Shown piece by piece: positions 1 through 5,900 of a DNA stretch of 10,667 nucleotides. A program made the translations under genes and the position numbers. Origin of the DNA: Candidatus Omnitrophota bacterium (GTDB lineage Bacteria; Omnitrophota; Gorgyraeia; Gygaellales; Profunditerraquicolaceae); the NCBI GenBank assembly GCA_028717045.1, contig JAQUON010000049.1, positions 1-10,667 on the forward strand, given 5' to 3'. The notes beneath the pieces were generated by a model. That model did not search any database. It was not told where the DNA came from and worked only from the letters and a program-made list of their open reading frames with translations. How positions within the stretch are numbered: position 1 is the first letter of the stretch; the number at the start of each line of letters is the position of its first letter.

Positions 1-4
1 AGAA

Positions 5-451
5 ATGAAATTTACAAGTCCTGATTTTGTGCATAACGGGTATCTCCCCGCTCAATTTTCCTGCGAAGGGCAGGATGTGAATCCTACGCTTGTCATTGAG
101 GGCGTACCGGCTAAAGCCCAAAGCCTAGCGCTCATAATGGATGACCCTGATGCGCCGGGCCGTACCTGGGTTCATTGGGTTGTATACAACATTGAGGTTA
201 CCGGCAGGATTGAAAAAAACAGCGTGCCGGGCCAGCAGGGGCTTAATGATTCCGGCAGAAAAGCATATCACGGACCTTGCCCTCCCAGCGGTACGCACCG
301 CTATTTTTTTAAGGTATACGCCCTGGATACAAAATTAAATCTTCCCGGCACCGTAGATAAACAAACGCTGGAGCGCTCTATGCAGGGGCATATACTCGAT
401 AGCGCAGAATTGATAGGGCTCTATAAAAGAGGCGCCAGACTCTCACAATGA
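5..451 (+). CDS. YbhB/YbcL-type phosphatidylethanolamine-binding (PEBP) protein
   Basis: This is a complete 148-residue protein of the bacterial PEBP family (YbhB/YbcL, also called Raf-kinase-inhibitor-like). The family hallmarks are in order: an N-terminal TSPDF..NG..PA.FSC.G segment (residues 4-22), DPDAP at 47-51, VHW at 56-58, and the ligand-pocket motif GPCPPSGTHRY at 90-100. The length is normal for cytoplasmic bacterial members, and no signal peptide is seen. The ATG at position 5 gives the expected N-terminus; its ribosome site lies largely outside the window. The family has a small anion/phosphoryl-binding pocket, but the physiological role in bacteria is poorly defined. The stop overlaps a possible downstream ATG (ATGA at 448-451), so it is probably co-transcribed with the next gene. 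Family assignment is secure; the role in a polysaccharide locus is unknown and may be incidental. Confidence 0.93.
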   Translation: MKFTSPDFVHNGYLPAQFSCEGQDVNPTLVIEGVPAKAQSLALIMDDPDAPGRTWVHWVVYNIEVTGRIEKNSVPGQQGLNDSGRKAYHGPCPPSGTHRYFFKVYALDTKLNLPGTVDKQTLERSMQGHILDSAELIGLYKRGARLSQ

Positions 452-452
452 C

Positions 453-462
453 AAGGGGGTGG
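453..462 (+). promoter_or_regulatory. Shine-Dalgarno site deciding the AsmA-like start
   Basis: The purine-rich AAGGGGGTGG ends three bases before the ATG at 466, with its GGGG core about seven bases away. It lies downstream of the other candidate ATG at 448, so it can only serve the second ATG. Confidence 0.55.
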
Positions 463-465
463 GCT

Positions 466-1257
466 ATGACAAGATTAACAAAAATAGTAGTGGTGGTCCT
501 GACCATTGCGGTTGTTCTATTTATTGCTAGGAATGTCATTGTCAAGGCTGCGTTTCAGGGGGCGGTAAAACTTATTACGGGCCTGCAGCTTGATATTGAA
601 AGCATACGCATAGGTGCATTTAAATCCGTTATCGACGTGCAGGGGTTGCGCCTCCTCAATCCGCCCGGCTTTGTTGATAAGGTGATGTTGGATATACCAA
701 AGATATACCTGCACTACGATATCGGTTCGTTCTTAAGAGGCAAGATACACATCTTTACACTTGCGCTTGCCCTCAATGAGTTTGTCGTGGTCAAGAATGC
801 CGACGGCCAGGTCAATGTGAATACACTGACAGCGCTCAAAACCCAGGGAAAGCCGCAAAAAGAAAAAAAAGGGAAGATGCCGGAATTAAGAATAGACCTG
901 ATGCAGCTTAAAATTGGAAAAGTAGTGTATAAGGACTACTATAACAGGGTAGTACCCACAGTTACAGAATTCCGCATTGCGCTTAATGAAGAATACCGCA
1001 ATATTGACAATCCGGTTGCCTTGGTAAGCCTGATTACCTTTAAGGCCCTTACGCACACAACCGTGGGAAGCCTGGCAAATCTTGACTTAGGGCCTTTAAA
1101 ATTAGCGGCAACCGAATCATTAAAGGGAGCAACGAAATTAGTCTCTGACACGGCGTCCAAAGTCGTTGATTTGGGCGAGAAAGCGGGCAAGACCGCAATA
1201 GGGACGGTTCAGAATACAACGCAGAAGTTAAAGAGTTTTCTTTCCACGGATCATTAA
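466..1257 (+). CDS. AsmA-like single-span membrane-anchored protein
   Basis: About 263 residues. I chose the ATG at 466 because a purine-rich Shine-Dalgarno (AAGGGGGTGG, 453-462) lies just upstream. The alternative ATG at 448 overlaps the preceding stop and adds six residues. An N-terminal hydrophobic helix (about residues 6-26) follows a TRLTK positive start, so the bulk should sit in the periplasm. The next region (L.IESI.IG..KS.I.V.GL.L.NPPGF, then YDIGSFLRGKIHI and VVVKNADGQVNV) is the pattern of the N-terminal AsmA/DUF748-type repeat found in large lipid-handling envelope proteins. A basic linker of the KPQKEKKGK type follows (residues about 129-138). The last ~45 residues are amphipathic, rich in Ala/Lys/Thr/Ser, and resemble LEA-like helices. 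At this size it is a mini-AsmA compared with the family's 600-1200 residues. A role in envelope biogenesis is inferred, not shown. Confidence 0.72.
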   Translation: MTRLTKIVVVVLTIAVVLFIARNVIVKAAFQGAVKLITGLQLDIESIRIGAFKSVIDVQGLRLLNPPGFVDKVMLDIPKIYLHYDIGSFLRGKIHIFTLALALNEFVVVKNADGQVNVNTLTALKTQGKPQKEKKGKMPELRIDLMQLKIGKVVYKDYYNRVVPTVTEFRIALNEEYRNIDNPVALVSLITFKALTHTTVGSLANLDLGPLKLAATESLKGATKLVSDTASKVVDLGEKAGKTAIGTVQNTTQKLKSFLSTDH

Positions 1258-1289
1258 GCCATTTTTACTTTTTGTGACGTGCCAGTGCT

Positions 1290-1646
1290 ATGGAAAAAGA
1301 AATCATTTTAGTCGGCGACCGGGTTTTAATCCTGCCGGATGCGGAAAGCAACCGGACCGAACACGGTTTGTATTTGCCCGAAGGCGTCAAAGAGAAAGAT
1401 AAAGTGCAGATAGGCAGAATAATCAAGGTAGGCCCGGGTTATCCCGTCCCTGACCCTGCTGCGACGGAACTGGAGCCGTGGCAGAGCCCTACAGTAGAAA
1501 AGAATTATTTTCCGCTCCAGGCAAAGGTAGGGGATACCTGCATTTTTCTGCGTAACGCCGGGATAGAAATCGAATTCGAAGCCAATAAATACATTGTAGT
1601 TCCCCATTCAGCGATCCTGGTAATCCTGCGGGCCCATGATGCGTAA
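1290..1646 (+). CDS. GroES-like co-chaperonin, long-loop variant
   Basis: 118 residues, against about 95 for classical GroES. The Cpn10 pattern is clear: VGDRVLILPD near the start (8-17), a mobile-loop-like segment with HGLYLPEGVKEKDKVQ at 25-40 (GIVLP in GroES becomes GLYLP), IGRIIKVGPGYP at 41-52, KVGDTCIFLRNAGIEIEFE at 79-97, and YIVVPHSAILVIL at the C-terminus. The extra length falls at residues about 51-76, where GroES has its short roof hairpin. I recall other bacterial proteins with the same PGYP.PDP...EPW and LPLQAK.GD pattern, so this looks like a conserved divergent branch rather than a broken groES. No groEL is adjacent in this window. No convincing Shine-Dalgarno precedes the ATG, and no other in-frame start lies in the 32-bp gap. 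The end overlaps the next gene by 11 bases. It could assist a chaperonin encoded elsewhere or have a separate role. Confidence 0.85.
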   Translation: MEKEIILVGDRVLILPDAESNRTEHGLYLPEGVKEKDKVQIGRIIKVGPGYPVPDPAATELEPWQSPTVEKNYFPLQAKVGDTCIFLRNAGIEIEFEANKYIVVPHSAILVILRAHDA

Positions 1647-2796
1647 GATTAATCTCCTTTATGTGGTTACCAAGCTGGAATTGGGGGGAGCCCAGCAATA
1701 CGTTTTCTCTTTCCTTACCCGCCTGGACAGGGAAAAATTCAACATCTTCCTTTTTACTTCAGATGAGGGGTATTTGTTTGCCGAAGCCGCCGCGTTAAAA
1801 GATGTGACGTTGGAAGGGTCGCGTTTTTTAGAAAGGAGGATTAACCCGATACGGGATGTTGCAACACTATGCCAGTTGTGCGCATTTATCAAAAAGAACC
1901 ATATCGATATAGTCCATACCAACAGCTCTAAAGCAGGAATAATCGGGCGCTGGGCAGCGAAATTAACCGGCGTAAAAGCAGTGATACATACGGTACACGG
2001 ATGGCCTTTTCATGAGTATCAATTCCCCTGGGTAAAGTTCCTTTTTATTGCCATGGAAAGGCTCACCTGCGGATTAACCGATGTATTCATCGTTACTTCC
2101 GAAAGCGATAGGGTAAAAGGCTTAAGAAATGGTATCGGCACCGAAGCGCAATATGCGCTGATATACATCGGTTTTAATCGCCAGCGTTTTACCGCTTCGG
2201 GAGAAGGGGTAAGAAACGAGTTGGCAATAAAGGGCAATAACGCGTTGGTAGGTACCGTTGCGTGTTTGAAACCGCAGAAAGCGCCGTTGGACTTTATCCG
2301 GCTTGCATCAAAGGTTGCAGAAAAAAACCCCGATCTTAAGGTAAAATTCTTATTGGTAGGTGACGGAGTCCTGCGGAAGAGAGTCGAAAGGGCGGTTCAC
2401 AGACAAGGTTTAGAAGGGAAGGTTATTCTTACGGGCTGGCGAAGGGACATTCCTGAGTTGCTCGCAGCGATGGACATATTTGTGCTTACCTCTCTATGGG
2501 AAGGATTCCCTTTCGCGGTGCTTGAAGCGATGGCTTCCGGCAGGCCTGTGGTTGCGACGGATACAGGGGCACTTAGAGAAGTGGTGGACGCAGGCAGCAA
2601 CGGATATGTAGTGCCTCCCCGCGCCATGGAAGCAATGGCAGAGAGGGTTTCATTTTTATTGCGCCACAAAGATAAGATGAGGCAGATGGGTGTACAGGCA
2701 AAAAAAACGGTAGGCAGCGAGTTTGACCTTGAGCGGATGCTTGACCTGACTGAGGCGCTGTACCTGAAACTGTATTCGCAAAAATACGCCTTATGA
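1636..2796 (+). CDS. GT4-family (GT-B fold) glycosyltransferase
   Basis: 386 residues, normal for GT4 enzymes. The N-terminal domain opens with NLLYVVTKLELGGAQ (6-20), whose GGAQ loop is typical of the acceptor domain, and includes DIVHTNSSKAGIIGR (91-105), a common GT4 segment. The C-terminal nucleotide-sugar domain starts near VGTVACLKPQKAPLDFI (205-221), continues with FLLVGDG (238-244) and LTGWRRDI (265-272), and carries the E-x7-E motif in EGFPFAVLEAMASGRPVVATDTGALREVV (Glu289 and Glu297). GT4 enzymes are retaining transferases using nucleotide-diphospho sugars; this one should act at the cytoplasmic face. The donor and acceptor cannot be read from sequence. The start could be ATG 1636 or 1639. 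The end overlaps the PNPT gene by four bases (ATGA), a sign of translational coupling to the priming enzyme. Confidence 0.93.
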   Translation: MMRKINLLYVVTKLELGGAQQYVFSFLTRLDREKFNIFLFTSDEGYLFAEAAALKDVTLEGSRFLERRINPIRDVATLCQLCAFIKKNHIDIVHTNSSKAGIIGRWAAKLTGVKAVIHTVHGWPFHEYQFPWVKFLFIAMERLTCGLTDVFIVTSESDRVKGLRNGIGTEAQYALIYIGFNRQRFTASGEGVRNELAIKGNNALVGTVACLKPQKAPLDFIRLASKVAEKNPDLKVKFLLVGDGVLRKRVERAVHRQGLEGKVILTGWRRDIPELLAAMDIFVLTSLWEGFPFAVLEAMASGRPVVATDTGALREVVDAGSNGYVVPPRAMEAMAERVSFLLRHKDKMRQMGVQAKKTVGSEFDLERMLDLTEALYLKLYSQKYAL

Positions 2797-3779
2797 TGCT
2801 TACGCGTGTCTATATATGGCTTGGCAGTGCGGCATATGCCGCAGTGGGTTTGCGTCTTTTGCGCACTCTTTCCTTAAGGCGGCGTATGCTGCTATCGCAG
2901 GGGATTCCGCAGGTAGGAGGGATTGCGCTCGGCGCCAGTTTTGTGGGCGCGCTTATATTCGACTATTTTTACGCAGGAGGCCTCCCAAGAGAAGTGTTAG
3001 GCATAATTGCTTCTTCATCCTTAATGCTGGTGTTCGGAATTATCGACGATTATAAGGCGTTATCGGTTGGGCTTAAATTCTTAACCCAGTTTGCGGCAAC
3101 TGCCCTTTTGGTGTGGTGCGGGGTCAAGACTAAGATTATCTATATCGGGCCATTCGTAAATACCGCAGTGACCTTTGTCTGGATTATCGGGATTACGAAC
3201 GCATTTAACCACTTGGACGTGATGGACGGTCTGTCAGGGGGAGTAGCTTTGATTACCAGCGCAGCCCTTGGCGCGATTGCCTTTCTGAATCACGATATAT
3301 ATTCTTTCTTTATCGCCTTGCTTATTGTAGGAACAACGTTGGTATTCCTTTGTTTCAATTATCCTCCCGCAAAGGTGTATTTAGGCAATAGCGGCAGCCA
3401 TTTTTTAGGCTTCCTCCTTGGTTCGCTTGCCATATTGATTAGCTATGCGCCGGTTAAAAGAGAAGTCGCGCTCCTTGCGCCGGTGATTATATTGGGATTG
3501 CCGATTTTTGACACCGGCTTCCTTATCGTTACCCGCCTGAGGAATAAAAGGTCCGCGTTCCTCAAAAGCGGGGATCATTTTGCGCTGAGGCTATTAAAAC
3601 AGGGAAATTCGGTAAGGGCGTCTTTGCGGTATATGCTCTTGCTCGCTGCTACTTATGCCTCTTTGGGTGTACTGCTTAGCCAGGTATCGAACCCGGCAGG
3701 CATTGGTATAATCGTTTTTGCGGTCCTGATAAGTTTTATATTACTTAGACGGGTAGGGGCAATAACGGTTGATGCGTAA
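2793..3779 (+). CDS. Polyprenyl-phosphate HexNAc-1-phosphate transferase (PNPT, WecA/MraY superfamily), divergent
   Basis: 328 residues, almost entirely hydrophobic with about ten predicted membrane helices. The superfamily signature loops are in order: PQVGGIA (39-45), FGIIDDYKAL (81-90) with the Mg-binding DD at 85-86, and NAFNHLDVMDGLSGG (136-150), which matches NAxNxxDGxDGL. Then come VYLGNSGSHFLGF (195-207), LPIFDTGFLIVTRL (236-249), and SGDHFALRLL (259-268). These enzymes transfer a sugar-1-phosphate from a UDP-sugar to undecaprenyl phosphate and so start glycan assembly. Two motifs deviate. The usual GD.GS aspartate is Asn199 (AAT at 3387-3389), and the HHxHH-like loop, usually DHxHHRL, is DHFALRL. 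It may be a clade-specific active variant or an altered-function enzyme. It overlaps the genes on both sides, which fits a priming role in this locus. Confidence 0.9.
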   Translation: MMLTRVYIWLGSAAYAAVGLRLLRTLSLRRRMLLSQGIPQVGGIALGASFVGALIFDYFYAGGLPREVLGIIASSSLMLVFGIIDDYKALSVGLKFLTQFAATALLVWCGVKTKIIYIGPFVNTAVTFVWIIGITNAFNHLDVMDGLSGGVALITSAALGAIAFLNHDIYSFFIALLIVGTTLVFLCFNYPPAKVYLGNSGSHFLGFLLGSLAILISYAPVKREVALLAPVIILGLPIFDTGFLIVTRLRNKRSAFLKSGDHFALRLLKQGNSVRASLRYMLLLAATYASLGVLLSQVSNPAGIGIIVFAVLISFILLRRVGAITVDA

Positions 3780-5061
3780 AAAACGGATAGTGATCGTTGG
3801 CGCAGGATTATCGGGCTTAAGCGTTGCCTGGCATCTTGCACGCAAGGGCAAGGAGGCGCTTATTCTGGAGAAAGAGCATGAGCCGGGCGGCTTATGCCGT
3901 TCAAAGCAAAAGGGCGGCTTCGTGTTTGATTATTGCGGGCACGTTCTTCATTTTAAAAAAGAGTACACGCTGCGCCTTGTGAAGGGCCTTCTCGGAAATA
4001 ACTTAAGGCGCATCAGAAGGAGTGCCTGGGTGTACCATTCGGGAAGATATATCCCTTACCCATTCCAGGCGCACCTTGACTGGCTTCCGCCACGCATACG
4101 CAGAGAATGCATTGAAGGTTTTATGCGCCGCTCTTCTTGCAAGAAGCGCACCGCAGGCGAAAGGTGTAATTTTTACGATTGGATACATGCGACATTCGGA
4201 AAAGGCACGGCGCGGCACTTCATGCTTCCGTATAATGCCAAATTCTGGAAAGTGCCTTTGGCCCAACTCACCTGTGATTGGATTGACGGCCTAATTCCTG
4301 ATTCGTTTCCGAAGCAATCACGTGTGGAGAAAAACGCTACAGGGTATGGATATAACCACCATTTTTGGTATCCCAAGCAGGGAGGGATAGGGAGCCTGCC
4401 TGCTGCGTTTGCCGGTAGCCTTAATTCCGTCGTTACGAATGCAGAGGTAGTTGAAATCAATACAAAAGAAAAGACCGTCAGGGCTTCAAACGGCATAAAG
4501 GAAAAGTTCGATTCCCTGATCCTTACTCTTCCTCTGCCGTTGATAAAAAATATTATTACCCCCCTTCCGCAGCCTATCAAGCATTTATGCGGGCGCCTTC
4601 GTTTTAATTCGATATTTAACTTAAATGTAGGGATAGACAAGAAGGACTCATTAGGGCGGCATTGGGCATATTATCCCCAGCCGGACATTAGTTTTTTCCG
4701 CGTAGGTTTCTTCAACAACTTTTCTCCTTCTGCTGCGCCAAATGGCGCAAGCGCCTTATATACCGAAACTGCATACAGGCATGGCTCTCTGCCTCTGTTG
4801 TCCCGAATGAGCGGTTTGATACATGAGGATTTACAAAAGACAGGCGTGCTTTCCGGCGCAGGCAAGGTGATCGCGCAGGATGTTAACGCCATCGAATTCG
4901 GTTATCCGGTATACGATTTTAATTATCGCCCGGTTACGAAAATGCTTTTTACGCAACTTCTTAAGCACGGTATTATTCCCTGCGGCAGGTACGGTGCCTG
5001 GAGATATGCTTCTATGGAAGATGTCATCCTTGAAGGCAGAGATATTGCCGGGAGGCTTTAA
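3772..5061 (+). CDS. FAD-dependent oxidoreductase, UDP-galactopyranose mutase/protoporphyrinogen-oxidase-like
   Basis: 429 residues from the ATG at 3772; a TTG at 3769 would add one residue. A G-rich stretch (3751-3760) may act as ribosome site, and the start overlaps the PNPT stop. The N-terminus is a textbook Rossmann FAD site, KRIVIVGAGLSGLSVAWHLA, followed by LEKEHEPGGLCRS, where the acidic residue after the second strand binds the ribose of FAD. Later motifs are FDYCGHVLHF, SGRYIPYPFQ, PYNAKFWKVPLAQLTCDWI, YPKQGGIGSLPAAF, and a C-terminal GRYGAWRYASMEDVILEGR that closes the FAD site. This arrangement occurs in COG1232-type proteins found in polysaccharide loci; UDP-galactopyranose mutase (Glf) is a more distant relative. 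No signal peptide or membrane anchor is seen. A substrate cannot be assigned: nucleotide-sugar isomerisation is one option, oxidation or desaturation of a polyprenyl or sugar substrate another. It is unlikely to be a haem enzyme given the neighbours. Confidence 0.85.
   Translation: MRKKRIVIVGAGLSGLSVAWHLARKGKEALILEKEHEPGGLCRSKQKGGFVFDYCGHVLHFKKEYTLRLVKGLLGNNLRRIRRSAWVYHSGRYIPYPFQAHLDWLPPRIRRECIEGFMRRSSCKKRTAGERCNFYDWIHATFGKGTARHFMLPYNAKFWKVPLAQLTCDWIDGLIPDSFPKQSRVEKNATGYGYNHHFWYPKQGGIGSLPAAFAGSLNSVVTNAEVVEINTKEKTVRASNGIKEKFDSLILTLPLPLIKNIITPLPQPIKHLCGRLRFNSIFNLNVGIDKKDSLGRHWAYYPQPDISFFRVGFFNNFSPSAAPNGASALYTETAYRHGSLPLLSRMSGLIHEDLQKTGVLSGAGKVIAQDVNAIEFGYPVYDFNYRPVTKMLFTQLLKHGIIPCGRYGAWRYASMEDVILEGRDIAGRL
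5051..5055 (+). promoter_or_regulatory. Strong Shine-Dalgarno for the Wzm-type permease
   Basis: GGAGG lies eight bases before the ATG at 5064, inside the last codons of the FAD enzyme gene. It is the best ribosome site in the window; most other starts lack a recognisable one. Confidence 0.6.
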
Positions 5062-5063
5062 AC

Positions 5064-5885
5064 ATGCGCTATGTGCTAAAGACCCTCATCCAGCGCCGCA
5101 GCCTAATCAAAGAGTTGGTGAGTAAGGACCTGAAACTGCGCTATGCAAGGTCCAGGCTTGGTTTCCTTTGGCTCTTTTTAAGCCCGCTTTTGTTAGTGGG
5201 GATATTTTACGTTGTATTCTATAAGTTCCTGCAGGTCAGGACCGAAGAGATGCCGTTTCTTTTGTATTTAATGAGCGCAATATTCCCGTGGATGTTTTTT
5301 CAGAACTCGCTGACCGGGGCAATTACCAGCCTCTATGATAACAGGAATTTAATCAGAGAATCGGGCTTCCCCCATTACCTGATACCCCTCTGTGTGGTTT
5401 TGGTCAACCTCATACAATTCCTGCCTTCCCTTTTAATACTGCTGGTTTCAAGTGCCTTTATGCGCGGCGGACTGCCTATGTCGGCAGTACTGTTACCGGC
5501 CGTATTGGGGATGCACTTTGTGATTACGCTGGGGCTGGCAACTTTATCCTCTTTGCTCTACGTAAAAGCCAGGGACATAAAATACATTATCGAAGTATGC
5601 CTCACGTTGTTATTTTACCTTACTCCGGTATTTTATCCGCTGTCATTCGTCGAGGCTTCGTTATCGCCGGATTTATTCAGGCTTTACAAGCTCAATCCGT
5701 TCGTAGGTATAGTAAGCCTTTATCGGGTTACTTCAGTTAAGGGCGGTTATTATTCAATGGCCGGGTCCCTGGATATGGCAACACTTGTGTATGTCCCTGT
5801 ATTATTTGCGGCATTCGTCGCATTATGCAGCGCGTTATATTATCGGAAAAACAAACGCAGAATCAATGATCGCCTTTTTTATTAG
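5064..5885 (+). CDS. wzm: ABC-2 type polysaccharide export permease (Wzm-like)
   Basis: 273 residues, the usual size for Wzm/TagG/KpsM-type permeases. The N-terminus has the amphipathic segment LIKELVSKDLKLRYARSRLGFLWLFLSPLLL (residues 14-43), whose R.S.LG..W....P pattern is the hallmark of the ABC-2 export family and forms the gate helix beside the first membrane span. About six membrane helices follow. Conserved elements include FPWMFFQNSL (74-83), YLTPVFYPLSF (185-195) and LYKLNPFVGIVSLYR (207-221); the last precedes the periplasmic loop and final helix. The protein should sit in the inner membrane as a dimer and pair with the ATPase encoded 15 bp downstream. The substrate is inferred to be a lipid-linked glycan finished in the cytoplasm. 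The gene symbol denotes family role only. Confidence 0.93.
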   Translation: MRYVLKTLIQRRSLIKELVSKDLKLRYARSRLGFLWLFLSPLLLVGIFYVVFYKFLQVRTEEMPFLLYLMSAIFPWMFFQNSLTGAITSLYDNRNLIRESGFPHYLIPLCVVLVNLIQFLPSLLILLVSSAFMRGGLPMSAVLLPAVLGMHFVITLGLATLSSLLYVKARDIKYIIEVCLTLLFYLTPVFYPLSFVEASLSPDLFRLYKLNPFVGIVSLYRVTSVKGGYYSMAGSLDMATLVYVPVLFAAFVALCSALYYRKNKRRINDRLFY

Positions 5886-5900
5886 CCGTCGTCATTTACA

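Noticed and set aside
1258..1289. A possible terminator or promoter in the largest gap, with short T-runs.
   Set aside because: No hairpin precedes the T-runs and no convincing -35/-10 pair fits in 32 bases; the genes on both sides are co-directional.
1831..1841. A strong Shine-Dalgarno-like AAAGGAGG inside the GT4 gene.
   Set aside because: It is not followed by a start codon at suitable spacing in any plausible frame and falls in the conserved coding frame.
4173..4640. A 155-codon open frame on the - strand.
   Set aside because: It lies wholly inside the FAD enzyme gene, has no recognisable domain or start signal, and its protein looks like an antisense shadow.
4734..4749. The inverted repeat TGCGCC-AAAT-GGCGCA, which could be a terminator stem.
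   Set aside because: The stem is only six pairs, lies inside the FAD enzyme coding region, and has no following T-run.
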